From: UMGS2069 sp900557585
GTDB lineage: Bacteria; Bacillota; Clostridia; Christensenellales; UBA1242
DNA length: 64,000 nucleotides
NCBI GenBank assembly: GCA_902476355.1
Contig: CABSCS010000003.1
Span: 1-64,000, forward strand
Direction: 5' to 3'
Under the pieces are notes generated by a model. The model was not told where the DNA came from. It did no database searches and saw only the letters and a program-made list of their open reading frames with translations. Below, piece after piece: positions 56,395 to 63,469 of this stretch. Numbering within the stretch: position 1 is the stretch's first letter; every line of letters starts with the position of its first letter. Position numbers and translations under genes: made by a program.

Positions 56395-56418
56395 AAAACC
56401 CACCAATTGGTGAGTTTT
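56395..56418 (-). terminator. terminator after the RsgI-like lipoprotein
   Basis: AAAACTCACCAATTGGTGGGTTTT palindrome-type stem with T-run on the minus strand, 13 nt after the stop. Confidence 0.8.
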
Positions 56419-56430
56419 ATTTTTTTTGTT

Positions 56431-57381
56431 TTATTTGTTATTGTTGATGAGATTTGTCCAATAGGCATATTGTTCTTCTGAAATTGTTCCGTTTTCTTTT
56501 GCAGTGTCAAGATGAGTTTTAAGAAGTGCTTCTGCATTTGCAACTTCTATTTTATAGGTTTCAATAAGAGCATCTTTATGTTCTTTCATTGCTTTTTTAG
56601 CAGCGGCAATTTCATCTTTTCTTTCTTTCAAAAATTCGTCGATTTTGTCGTTAAGTTGCTTTTTACATTTTGCATATTGGTCTTTAATTTCTTTTGAAAC
56701 ATAGTCTCCACATTTTTTCATTGTTTCTTCAAGTTTTTCCATTTCCAAACGAATTGCGTCGATTGCATCCAAAATTGCTCTATTAAAACTGCTTTGAATT
56801 GCATCGATTTGGTCGAAAGCAAGATCTTTATAGTCTTTTTGCTTTTTGTCGATAAGTTCAATAAGTTCTGCATCGGTCATTTTTGAAATTGCATCTTTTG
56901 AAAGTTCAGGAGCCAAAACTTGTGCTGTTCCAACAAGAGCAGCGTGTTTTACTTCGGCAGAAACTTCATTGATTTTCACCATAACTTCAACGCCAAGTTT
57001 TTCAAAAACTTCTTTTGCTTTTGCCTCGGCAATGTTTTTGAGTTCTTCAATGTCTTCACCAGTAAATTCGAAAGTGATTTCATCGCCAGAAAGGTTAATG
57101 TGACCGCTGATTGCGCTTTGTTCAATCACAATTTGAATTGCATAAGAAGCATCTTTTCCAACAAAGTTCACATTTGCAAAAATTGTTCCAGCGTCGCTGT
57201 TGCCATATGAAATGCTTGTAACTTTATTGTTTGCATCAAGTGAAAATGTAATTTCTGGGTTGATGCTTGTTTTCATTGTTTTGTTTGCAGTTGTCTCTTT
57301 AGGTTTGCAAGCAACAAAACCAAGCATGCAAGGAATGATCAAACAAACTGCAACAAGAAATGTTAAAATTTTCTTTTTCAT
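56431..57381 (-). CDS. lipoprotein with an RsgI-type middle domain and helical stalk
   Basis: 316 aa with a lipoprotein signal (hydrophobic core, then GFVAC around residue 25). Residues 38-150 (NPEITFSLDANNKVTSISYG, then NVNFVGKDASYAIQIVIEQ) resemble the extracellular domain of RsgI anti-sigma factors, but the cytoplasmic anti-sigma part and membrane segment are missing. A long charged helical region follows (about 165-316). A free-standing lipoprotein carrying this sensor-like domain may act in envelope sensing; its partner is unknown. Confidence 0.75.
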   Translation of the reverse strand: MKKKILTFLVAVCLIIPCMLGFVACKPKETTANKTMKTSINPEITFSLDANNKVTSISYGNSDAGTIFANVNFVGKDASYAIQIVIEQSAISGHINLSGDEITFEFTGEDIEELKNIAEAKAKEVFEKLGVEVMVKINEVSAEVKHAALVGTAQVLAPELSKDAISKMTDAELIELIDKKQKDYKDLAFDQIDAIQSSFNRAILDAIDAIRLEMEKLEETMKKCGDYVSKEIKDQYAKCKKQLNDKIDEFLKERKDEIAAAKKAMKEHKDALIETYKIEVANAEALLKTHLDTAKENGTISEEQYAYWTNLINNNK

Positions 57382-57479
57382 GTTATCTTCCCTCCTTTTG
57401 TTATTGATATATTACAATATTCAAAATATTTTTGACAAGCAAATTGCACCACATTTTCATTTTTAGAAAAAATCACCAA

Positions 57480-57508
57480 AAAATAAAAGCCCACAAATGT
57501 GGGCATTT
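57480..57508 (-). terminator. terminator after the Rho-like gene
   Basis: GCCCACAAATGTGGGC stem with T-run on the minus strand. Confidence 0.85.
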
Positions 57509-57514
57509 TTTATT

Positions 57515-58648
57515 TTATTCTCCAAGCATGTCGTCAAAACAATTTGAAAGTTGCATCACTTTTTCATTTGACATATGTCCTGAAAAGCAAACAACTGTGA
57601 TTGCATCACCTTTTGGAAGTTTTGCAATTTTCGAAACAAAATTACCATAGATGCTTGCTGGATAGGTTTCAAGAACGCTGATAAGCCAAGAAAGATTATC
57701 AATCAAAATCACGGTTTTATAGCCAAGAGAGGCATAAAATTTGGCTCTTTCAACGCCGGCTTCGGTCATTTCGATTGTTTCATATTCGTCACCAACACTT
57801 TCTGCATAAAACTCACTTTTCTTGTGTGTTCTGCTTGCTCCAATTTGTGGTGCAATGCGGTCGTAACAAATTTTTACAATGCTATATCCAATTTCTTCAA
57901 AGGCTTTTTCGGCTTTTTCAATCATTTCTTCTCTTTCAACACCACTTGGTGCATAGACAACAGAAGATTTTTGAGTTTGAATTTTCACCTTGCTTGAAAT
58001 CATCACTTCTTTGCAAGACTCGCTGGTTTTCACCTTTTCAGAATTCACTTTCTCAAATGAAACAAATTCGTCATTCACTTTAATGATTTGAGCAACTTGA
58101 TTATATTCGCCAAGAAGATATTCGATAATGTCATCTTCTTGAAGACCATAGTGACTTGCAAGTTCATCGCTGATTTTTGCGTCATAAAGATTGTCAATAA
58201 ATTTAAGTTTTCTTGCAACAAATTGATCACCAACATGGCACACAACACCCTTTTTGAGCGTTAGTTCATTGTCTTGTTCAGCATCGTTCACATATTCTTC
58301 TTTTGGGCTGGCAACCTTCATTGAAAGCGCGCCAAGATATGAGAATGAACGATCAAAATCGGCATCATCAACATCTATAAATGTTGACGAAACTTTTGGA
58401 GATTCTACTTTGTCTATCAAATCAACAAACTTCTGATAGGTTTTTTGACCCGATCTTGTTGGACGACCCCTCAAATTTCCATCGCTCTTTTTTTCAATAG
58501 TTCCATAGATGATTCCAACAATATAATCAATAAGTTCGCCTTTTTTGAGTGCTGTTGGTGATGGAACGCCAACTTTTCTGCCAATTTCACGAAGGTCATA
58601 GATTCCAAGTTTCATCAAATCTTCACGAGTGTATTGATTTGTTTCCAT
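57515..58648 (-). CDS. Rho-like protein with a degenerate ATPase domain
   Basis: 377 aa from the ATG at 58648 (AAAGGAG site). Residues 5-55 (REDLMKLGIYDLREIGRKVG) match the Rho N-terminal helical domain; about 145-205 resemble Rho's RNA-binding cold-shock-like fold (NLYDAKISDELASHYGLQED aligns with the YVSPSQIRRFGLRTGD region). The C-terminal third follows Rho's ATPase, with GYKTVILIDNLSWL in the Walker B position. But the P-loop is replaced by VYAPSGVEREEM (about 228-239), with no GKT/S, and the protein stops before Rho's C-terminal ring contacts. So it is likely an RNA-binding Rho paralogue unable to hydrolyse ATP. It precedes spoIIR's stop region by position (55 nt downstream of nothing shared), same strand. 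Confidence 0.75.
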   Translation of the reverse strand: METNQYTREDLMKLGIYDLREIGRKVGVPSPTALKKGELIDYIVGIIYGTIEKKSDGNLRGRPTRSGQKTYQKFVDLIDKVESPKVSSTFIDVDDADFDRSFSYLGALSMKVASPKEEYVNDAEQDNELTLKKGVVCHVGDQFVARKLKFIDNLYDAKISDELASHYGLQEDDIIEYLLGEYNQVAQIIKVNDEFVSFEKVNSEKVKTSESCKEVMISSKVKIQTQKSSVVYAPSGVEREEMIEKAEKAFEEIGYSIVKICYDRIAPQIGASRTHKKSEFYAESVGDEYETIEMTEAGVERAKFYASLGYKTVILIDNLSWLISVLETYPASIYGNFVSKIAKLPKGDAITVVCFSGHMSNEKVMQLSNCFDDMLGE

Positions 58649-58702
58649 ATTCGCTCCTTTATGTGCGTATGATAACATATTTGTAAAATTTTGTAAACTG
58701 TT

Positions 58703-59242
58703 TTAGCCAAAGAAATGCTTTATAATTTCAACAAGTTTAGATTTATAGCGAATATTGTTCACATTTTCACCCTCACTTCCAATAAAGCAAAGCGGAGGAT
58801 AAACCACACACCACCAGTTGTTGCCCGTTCCTGTTCCAAGTTCCAAAATAAGTGCGTCATAATATCCACTTTCAAGAGTGGTTTCTCCATAACTTCTTGT
58901 TGGAAAATATTCATCTGAAAGCCTTGCTTTGGATTTATAGCAAAATCCATTTTCAGCAAGAACAGAGTCTGCAACGCTTTCAATTTCGGTCAAATTGTCA
59001 TTCAGAATTTTATAGGCCTTGTCAAAGGTTGTGCCCTCGGCAATTTTTGGTGTTAAAAAATCCACAACTGCCGTCTTCACCTTATATTTAACCGCTTGGT
59101 CGGCTTCGGCATTGCTGTTTGCACGAATGTGCACGCGAAGATAGGCTTGCTTGTCATCATCATTTGTTTTAAGTTTAAACGCAATAATTGTTCCACACAC
59201 AAGAACAATAAAGGCTGTTAAAAGTGCAAAGATTTTTTTCAT
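58703..59242 (-). CDS. spoIIR: stage II sporulation protein R
   Basis: 179 aa from the ATG at 59242 with a GGGAG site. N-terminal signal/anchor (KKIFALLTAFIVLVCGTIIA), then the family's LRVHIRANSNAEADQAVKYK motif and the NNWWCVVYPPLCFI block. SpoIIR is secreted by the forespore and triggers SpoIIGA to process pro-sigma-E in the mother cell. Its presence supports a real sporulation pathway in this organism. The Rho-like gene follows by 54 nt. Confidence 0.95.
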   Translation of the reverse strand: MKKIFALLTAFIVLVCGTIIAFKLKTNDDDKQAYLRVHIRANSNAEADQAVKYKVKTAVVDFLTPKIAEGTTFDKAYKILNDNLTEIESVADSVLAENGFCYKSKARLSDEYFPTRSYGETTLESGYYDALILELGTGTGNNWWCVVYPPLCFIGSEGENVNNIRYKSKLVEIIKHFFG

Positions 59243-59292
59243 GTTTGTTTTCTCCCATGAAAAAATGATTGTCCGAAACAGAATTTTTACCA

Positions 59293-59328
59293 TAAAAAAA
59301 AGAGCAGATTTTGAAAAATTTGCTCTTT
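59293..59328 (-). terminator. terminator after sipL
   Basis: AGAGCA/TGCTCT stem extended by A/T pairs, with a T-run on the minus strand. Confidence 0.75.
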
Positions 59329-59344
59329 AAAAGAATAATTATGG

Positions 59345-60838
59345 CTAGAAGTTCAAATTGAGCCCCGAATAAACAACAAGTCTTGTTCCATTTTCAAGAT
59401 TTTCAGTAACCCCTGGATTTTGCATCAAGATGTCTTCTGGCTTCATTGAAATTGCCTTTGCAACAGCGAAAAGGTCTTCACCCTCTTTTGTCACATAAAC
59501 ACGAATTGCAGAATTAGATTTCACCTTTTCTTCTTTTTCTTCAATACTTTTTACAAATCCGATATATTCTTTGCTGTTTTCTTTATAGTTCACAAGCGCA
59601 TCAAGTGCAATTTCAAGAGTATTTGCTTTTAATGTTGCATTTGTAACAACGGTTTTAATTGCATATTCATCATTTTCGGTTGCGTCTGGAACAAAAATTG
59701 AAAATGGAGCAAAATTTTTGAACATTTCGGCATTTGCATTTTCGTCAAGCAAAACTGCTTCAACCATGATTGCACCGTTTAAAAGTGTTCCGTTGTCTGT
59801 TTGGATTTTGTCGGTGATTTCAGCATTTGCTTTAAAAACATAGCCAAGGACGACAACATTTTCAGGAGTTTGAATGGTGGCAGTAATGCTTTCTTTATAG
59901 TTTTCAGATTTTTCAAAGTTTGTTGCGGTCACACATTCATAGGTGTTTTCAACTTCTTTCAATGTTGAGAAAGCATCTTGAACCAAAACTGCCATTTCTT
60001 TTGAATATACAGCAGTGCAAACTGAAAGTTCAACCGAGAAAACAAGGTTTGTTTTTTGGTCGGTTTCGTTTACAGAAGCAGTAACCATGAGATTTTCAAG
60101 ATAAACATCTGCATCGGCAATGTTGTTTGGAACAGTTGAAAGTGCAGAAAGTTCACGTTTAAAGTCAATGTCTTTTGCAAAAGGCACAACTTTTCCTTCT
60201 TGAACAAAAGTTCCGTTTGCGTGAACAGTTCCTTCAATTGTAACAGTGTCGATTCCACAAATCACATTTGCAACCTCGACAGTTCCATCTGAATAAAGGA
60301 CATCTGAAACAATTGCTGGAACTTCAAGTTCTGCAACCTCGTTGAAACTGTCAGAAGCAAAAGAAACAACATTTTCATATTCGTAGGTTTTTTCAAGTTT
60401 CACAAAGTCTTCTGAAAGATTTTCAACACTTTGAACTTCTTCTTTAAAAATTCCAAAAGCATCAACATTCACAAGTGATGAAATTGCAATTTCTGTGCCT
60501 GAAAAGCCAGTAATGGTGTTTGCCATTACGTTTGCAGTCAAGAACACATTTTCTTCTTTCACATTTTCAAGTTTGCCGTTCCACTCGACAACTGCAAGTG
60601 CAGAGCAAAGAGTGTTGTCTTCGGTTTGATATGCAATATGATAGGTTGTTTTGCCCGAAAATTTCACATCATCTGCAACTTTTTCTTTTGTTGTGATTTT
60701 TGCCATTGCTTTCACAGTCAAAACCCTTTTAACAGGTTTTTCTGGTTGCACCTCGATTCTTGCGGTGCTTTCAAATTGGTCTGAGGCAACATTCCTTTTG
60801 TTTTGAACAAAGAATGCTTGCTGTTTTTCAAACGCCAT
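59345..60838 (-). CDS. sipL: SipL-like spore coat morphogenetic protein (SPOCS + LysM)
   Basis: 497 aa. Repeated DUF3794/SPOCS-type beta domains occupy about residues 1-430 (for example FECTAR-like start, TANVMANTITGFSGTEIAIS and LEVPAIVSDVLYSDGTVEVA), and a C-terminal LysM-like module (YVTKEGEDLFAVAKAISMKP) ends it. This matches SipL of Clostridioides difficile (about 500 aa), which binds SpoIVA through the LysM part to build the coat on the forespore. It lacks a signal peptide, as expected for a mother-cell protein. Single-gene unit upstream of spoIIR. Confidence 0.85.
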   Translation of the reverse strand: MAFEKQQAFFVQNKRNVASDQFESTARIEVQPEKPVKRVLTVKAMAKITTKEKVADDVKFSGKTTYHIAYQTEDNTLCSALAVVEWNGKLENVKEENVFLTANVMANTITGFSGTEIAISSLVNVDAFGIFKEEVQSVENLSEDFVKLEKTYEYENVVSFASDSFNEVAELEVPAIVSDVLYSDGTVEVANVICGIDTVTIEGTVHANGTFVQEGKVVPFAKDIDFKRELSALSTVPNNIADADVYLENLMVTASVNETDQKTNLVFSVELSVCTAVYSKEMAVLVQDAFSTLKEVENTYECVTATNFEKSENYKESITATIQTPENVVVLGYVFKANAEITDKIQTDNGTLLNGAIMVEAVLLDENANAEMFKNFAPFSIFVPDATENDEYAIKTVVTNATLKANTLEIALDALVNYKENSKEYIGFVKSIEEKEEKVKSNSAIRVYVTKEGEDLFAVAKAISMKPEDILMQNPGVTENLENGTRLVVYSGLNLNF

Positions 60839-60908
60839 AAATTATCCCCCCTTGTGGTATTGCTATATTTTATAGGGGAAATGTTAAAAATATGACAAAT
60901 TTTAAAAA

Positions 60909-61151
60909 CTATTTTTCTTCTGCAGTTTTGAAAGAAACATCACCACACAAAACTTCGGCATAGGAATATGACACACTTTTCCCGTTTTCTGGCAAGCGCA
61001 CTGTGAAAATGCTTGGATATATGCTTTCAACATTTCCAAACACTTGAATCGTTTTGTTTCGTCCACGGTTGATTTCAAGCGAAACATCTTTCCCTTTGAG
61101 TGCCTTGATTTGCTCGATAATATCATTTATTGAAGAATTTACTTTTCTCAT
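60909..61151 (-). CDS. veg: Veg family protein
   Basis: 80 aa from the ATG at 61151 with an AAGGAGAT site. KVNSSINDIIEQIKALKGKD and LEINRGRNKTIQVFGNVESI are characteristic of Veg (DUF1021), a small beta-barrel protein linked to biofilm matrix control in Bacillus. About 70 nt upstream of sipL. Confidence 0.92.
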   Translation of the reverse strand: MRKVNSSINDIIEQIKALKGKDVSLEINRGRNKTIQVFGNVESIYPSIFTVRLPENGKSVSYSYAEVLCGDVSFKTAEEK

Positions 61152-61198
61152 TTTATCTCCTTGAAGCAAATTTTTCCAAAACTGCATGTTTTTATACA

Positions 61199-61228
61199 CA
61201 AAAAAAAGAACCCCTTTCAAGGTTCTTT
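61199..61228 (-). terminator. terminator after the acidic zinc-ribbon gene
   Basis: AAAGAACC/GGGTTCTTT-type stem and T-run on the minus strand, 9 nt past the stop. Confidence 0.8.
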
Positions 61229-61236
61229 AAAAAATG

Positions 61237-61803
61237 CTATTTCTTCTTTTTCTTTCTTGATGAAAGAAAATCTTCACCATCATCGTCGTCATCTTTGTTG
61301 TCGTCATCGTCGTCATCGTCAATGTCAACATCGTCAATGTTTCCAATGTCTTCGAAATCGTCGTCATCAACAGATGGGCCATGATATTCGTCATCTTCTT
61401 CCTCTTCTTCGTCGTCGTCATCATCATCACTGAAATCTTCCATGTCGTCAAGATCAGTAAATCCGTCTGGGGTGTCAAGAGGTTCGTCTTCAAGAGGTTC
61501 GTCACTATTAAGCGCTTCTTGCTCAGGAGAAGGCTCATCCCAATCATCAAGAGGTTTGTCGTCATCATCTGGTTCAGAGTCATCAACAACATCATCAATT
61601 GAAGAACGCTTTTTAGCGCACTCATCACACATTACTTGGTCAACGGTGATAAGATTTTTTCCGCAGATAGAGCAAAGTTCCAAATCATCATCTTCTGCTG
61701 GTGCAAGTTTAAGTTCTGCCTTGCAAATTGGGCAAAGGTCTTCATCTTGCAAAATATAGTTAAGTTCACATCTAGGGCATTTTTTATATTTTCCCACAAG
61801 CAT
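61237..61803 (-). CDS. acidic zinc-ribbon protein
   Basis: 188 aa. Two Cys-pair ribbons (CPRCELNYILQDEDLCPIC and CSICGKNLITVDQVMCDEC, residues 9-64) head a tail of about 120 residues made mostly of Asp and Glu, with uninterrupted acidic runs, closing with RKKKKK. No family recognised beyond the ribbon. The tail could be a polyanionic interaction or metal-buffering region. AAGGAG site; own promoter (TTTACA and TATAAT at 61832-61859, 16 nt apart). Confidence 0.8.
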   Translation of the reverse strand: MLVGKYKKCPRCELNYILQDEDLCPICKAELKLAPAEDDDLELCSICGKNLITVDQVMCDECAKKRSSIDDVVDDSEPDDDDKPLDDWDEPSPEQEALNSDEPLEDEPLDTPDGFTDLDDMEDFSDDDDDDEEEEEDDEYHGPSVDDDDFEDIGNIDDVDIDDDDDDDNKDDDDDGEDFLSSRKKKKK

Positions 61804-61831
61804 ATCTCCTTATGTGTCTTATTTCTCATAT

Positions 61832-61859
61832 ATTATAGCGATAGTTTATGATTTGTAAA
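61832..61859 (-). promoter_or_regulatory. promoter of the acidic zinc-ribbon gene
   Basis: TTTACA (61854-61859) and TATAAT (61832-61837) on the minus strand, 16-nt spacer, 29 nt before the ATG. Confidence 0.65.
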
Positions 61860-61962
61860 CAGATTTTATAAACTTTTTGCAAAAATTTTCCACAATAATA
61901 ATTTGATATATTTTCTTGCATAATATCACAATGATTTATGTAAATATTATTTTATGTTATTA

Positions 61963-61991
61963 TAAAAAAAGAAGCCACCAAAAGGGTGGCC
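61963..61991 (-). terminator. terminator with no gene directly before it
   Basis: GCCACC-(C)TTTT-GGTGGC stem and a T-run on the minus strand. The nearest upstream gene on that strand is spo0A, which has its own terminator at 62341-62396. So this may end an untranslated RNA from the repeat region, or read-through from spo0A. Confidence 0.7.
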
Positions 61992-62009
61992 AATAATGCA
62001 AACTTATTT

Positions 62010-62098
62010 TGCTATCATGCATGCAAAGCATGCTATCATGTGAGCGAAGCGAACTATCATGCAAAACTTATGTTTTTGCTATCATGCGAAGCCAGACC
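62010..62098. repeat. CTATCATG-hairpin repeat cluster, second copy
   Basis: Four CTATCATG units spaced 20-25 nt, with different hairpin linkers (ATGCAAAGCAT, GAGCGAAGCGAA, CAAAACTTATGTTTTTG). Same family as 41774-41879. The final unit runs into a GCGAA/TTCGC inverted repeat ending near 62105. Confidence 0.65.
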
Positions 62099-62125
62099 GG
62101 TTCGCAGAGAGCCGAAACATCCTCA

Positions 62126-62181
62126 TTTAATTGAAGGTTAATTTTACACCTTGTGCTAGGCACATAAAAAAATCCAGGCAC
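62126..62181 (+). repeat. spo0A-end repeat, copy 1
   Basis: A 56-nt element starting TTTAATTGAAGGTTAATTTT and ending TCCAGGCAC. Its first half equals the last codons, stop and 3' flank of spo0A, in inverted orientation. It differs from copy 2 (62302-62357) at only two positions. Confidence 0.75.
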
Positions 62182-62301
62182 ATTCAGGTGACGACACCTC
62201 ATTATCTTTACGTGATAGAGGGTTAAGTTTGCGTTTTCTGTGTTAGTATTTGAAAATTTTCACGCACGAGTTGTTCAGGGTACGGCAACCCCACATTTCA
62301 A

Positions 62302-62357
62302 TTTAATTGAATGTTAATTTTGCACCTTGTGCTAGGCACATAAAAAAATCCAGGCAC
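62302..62357 (+). repeat. spo0A-end repeat, copy 2
   Basis: Same 56-nt element as copy 1 with two substitutions. Together with the inverted spo0A-proximal copy (62379-62435) it forms a long inverted repeat whose centre is the spo0A terminator. Confidence 0.75.
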
Positions 62358-62396
62358 GAGTTTATATATAATAAATGACTGTCTGGACTTTTTTAT
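62341..62396 (-). terminator. spo0A terminator
   Basis: TCCAGACA/TGCCTGGA arms separated by an AT-rich loop of about 23 nt, then seven T on the minus strand. It is formed by the junction of repeat copies 2 and 3. Confidence 0.7.
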
Positions 62397-62435
62397 AGTA
62401 ACAACGCACAAGGTGTAAAATTAACCTTCAATTAG
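62379..62435 (-). repeat. spo0A-end repeat, copy 3 (contains the spo0A stop)
   Basis: On the minus strand AATTGAAGGTTAATTTTACA and the following CCTTGTGC are identical to copy 1; the rest is diverged but keeps the AAAAAAGTCCAG core. Its first bases encode the last residues and TAA stop of spo0A. Confidence 0.75.
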
Positions 62436-63212
62436 CATTTTGTCGGCTACCAGGGCTATGAACTCTCCATTTGTTGGCTTTTCGTTATTAGAGTATACCT
62501 TTATTCCGAAAACTGAATTGATATTCTCAATTTTTCCACGATTCCATGCAACTTCAATTGCGTGGCGAATTGCACGCTCTACTTTGCTTGCAGATGTTGA
62601 AAAACGCTCGGCAATTGATGGATAAAGTTGCTTTGTGATTGAGTTTATCACTTCTGGATTGTCGATTGCCATTTTGATTGCTTCACGAAGAAAATAGTAG
62701 CCTTTGATGTGCGCAGGAATGCCAACAGTGATGAAAATGTTTGTGATTTTTTCTTCAAGTTGTTTATTTCTTGCTGTGTCAACAGAGCTGACTTCAACTT
62801 CTTTTGGTTTAATGTTTGAAATTTCTTTGCTTTGAGAATTTGTTTCGAACAAATCTTTCACACGTTTTAAAACAAGTTCAGGAGAAACTGGTTTTATCAT
62901 GTAATATTCAACACCAAAGTTCATTGCCTTTTGCACAAAGGTTTCGCTTGAAAGCGCACTTGTAACAATAAATTTGCACTTTGCATCATTGTTCTTTGCT
63001 TCTTCAATTACAGAAAAGCCGTCAATGCCTGAAAGCAAAACGTCCAAAACAACAACATCTGGTTTGTTTTGAAGAATGTTGTTTAATGCTTCTTCCCCAT
63101 TGTTTGCAATAAAGACAATTGAGACATTCTCGTCCTCCTCAAATAAATTTTTTACAGATTTTAAAAGTTCTTTATTTTCGTCTGCAACCAAAACACTAAA
63201 TTGATTTTTCAT
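62421..63212 (-). CDS. spo0A: sporulation master regulator Spo0A
   Basis: 263 aa from the ATG at 63212 with an AGAGGT site. Receiver domain at about residues 1-122, with acidic residues in LVADENKE, the phospho-acceptor Asp in VVVLDVLLSGIDG (about residue 56) and the conserved Lys in YYMIKPVSPE; a linker; then the Spo0A DNA-binding domain (about 150-263) with ERFSTSASKVERAIRHAIEV as the recognition region. Phosphorylated Spo0A starts sporulation. The final codons lie within a repeat element present in two further copies downstream. It is convergent with nothing and lies after valS. Confidence 0.96.
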   Translation of the reverse strand: MKNQFSVLVADENKELLKSVKNLFEEDENVSIVFIANNGEEALNNILQNKPDVVVLDVLLSGIDGFSVIEEAKNNDAKCKFIVTSALSSETFVQKAMNFGVEYYMIKPVSPELVLKRVKDLFETNSQSKEISNIKPKEVEVSSVDTARNKQLEEKITNIFITVGIPAHIKGYYFLREAIKMAIDNPEVINSITKQLYPSIAERFSTSASKVERAIRHAIEVAWNRGKIENINSVFGIKVYSNNEKPTNGEFIALVADKMLIEG

Positions 63213-63261
63213 TTCTACCTCTTTTATATGAATATTTTTTTCTTTGTTCACGAACACAGAT

Positions 63262-63289
63262 ATATTATCACATAAAACTGCACAATCAA
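63262..63289 (-). promoter_or_regulatory. spo0A promoter
   Basis: TTGATT (63284-63289) and TAATAT (63262-63267) on the minus strand, 16-nt spacer, leader of about 45 nt. Confidence 0.6.
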
Positions 63290-63330
63290 ACAAAAGCACA
63301 GGGCAGTTGGTGCCGAGTTTTGGTGCATAA

Positions 63331-63347
63331 TGGTCGAATTTGTCAAA
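63331..63347. promoter_or_regulatory. possible tandem Spo0A boxes
   Basis: TGGTCGAA and TTGTCAAA lie side by side, each one base from the TTGTCGAA Spo0A-box consensus, about 45 nt upstream of the spo0A -35 element. Placement would suit autoregulation. Short motifs like this also arise by chance in AT-rich DNA. Confidence 0.35.
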
Positions 63348-63430
63348 ATTTATAAAATTTCATTTGAAAATTGAAAAAATTTAAAGCAGATTAAAGAAAA
63401 ATGAATAAAAACAGAAAATTTTAAAACATG

Positions 63431-63462
63431 AAAAAAAGAAGCAAAAATCTGCTTCTTTTTCT
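63431..63462 (-). terminator. terminator after valS
   Basis: AGAAGCA/TGCTTCT stem with T-run on the minus strand, 8 nt past the stop. Confidence 0.85.
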
Positions 63463-63469
63463 TTTGATA

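Noticed and set aside
61227..61628. 133-aa Met/Thr/Leu-rich frame over the acidic gene
   Set aside because: It is a frame-shifted reading of Asp-codon runs (GATGAT read as ATGATG) with no ribosome site.
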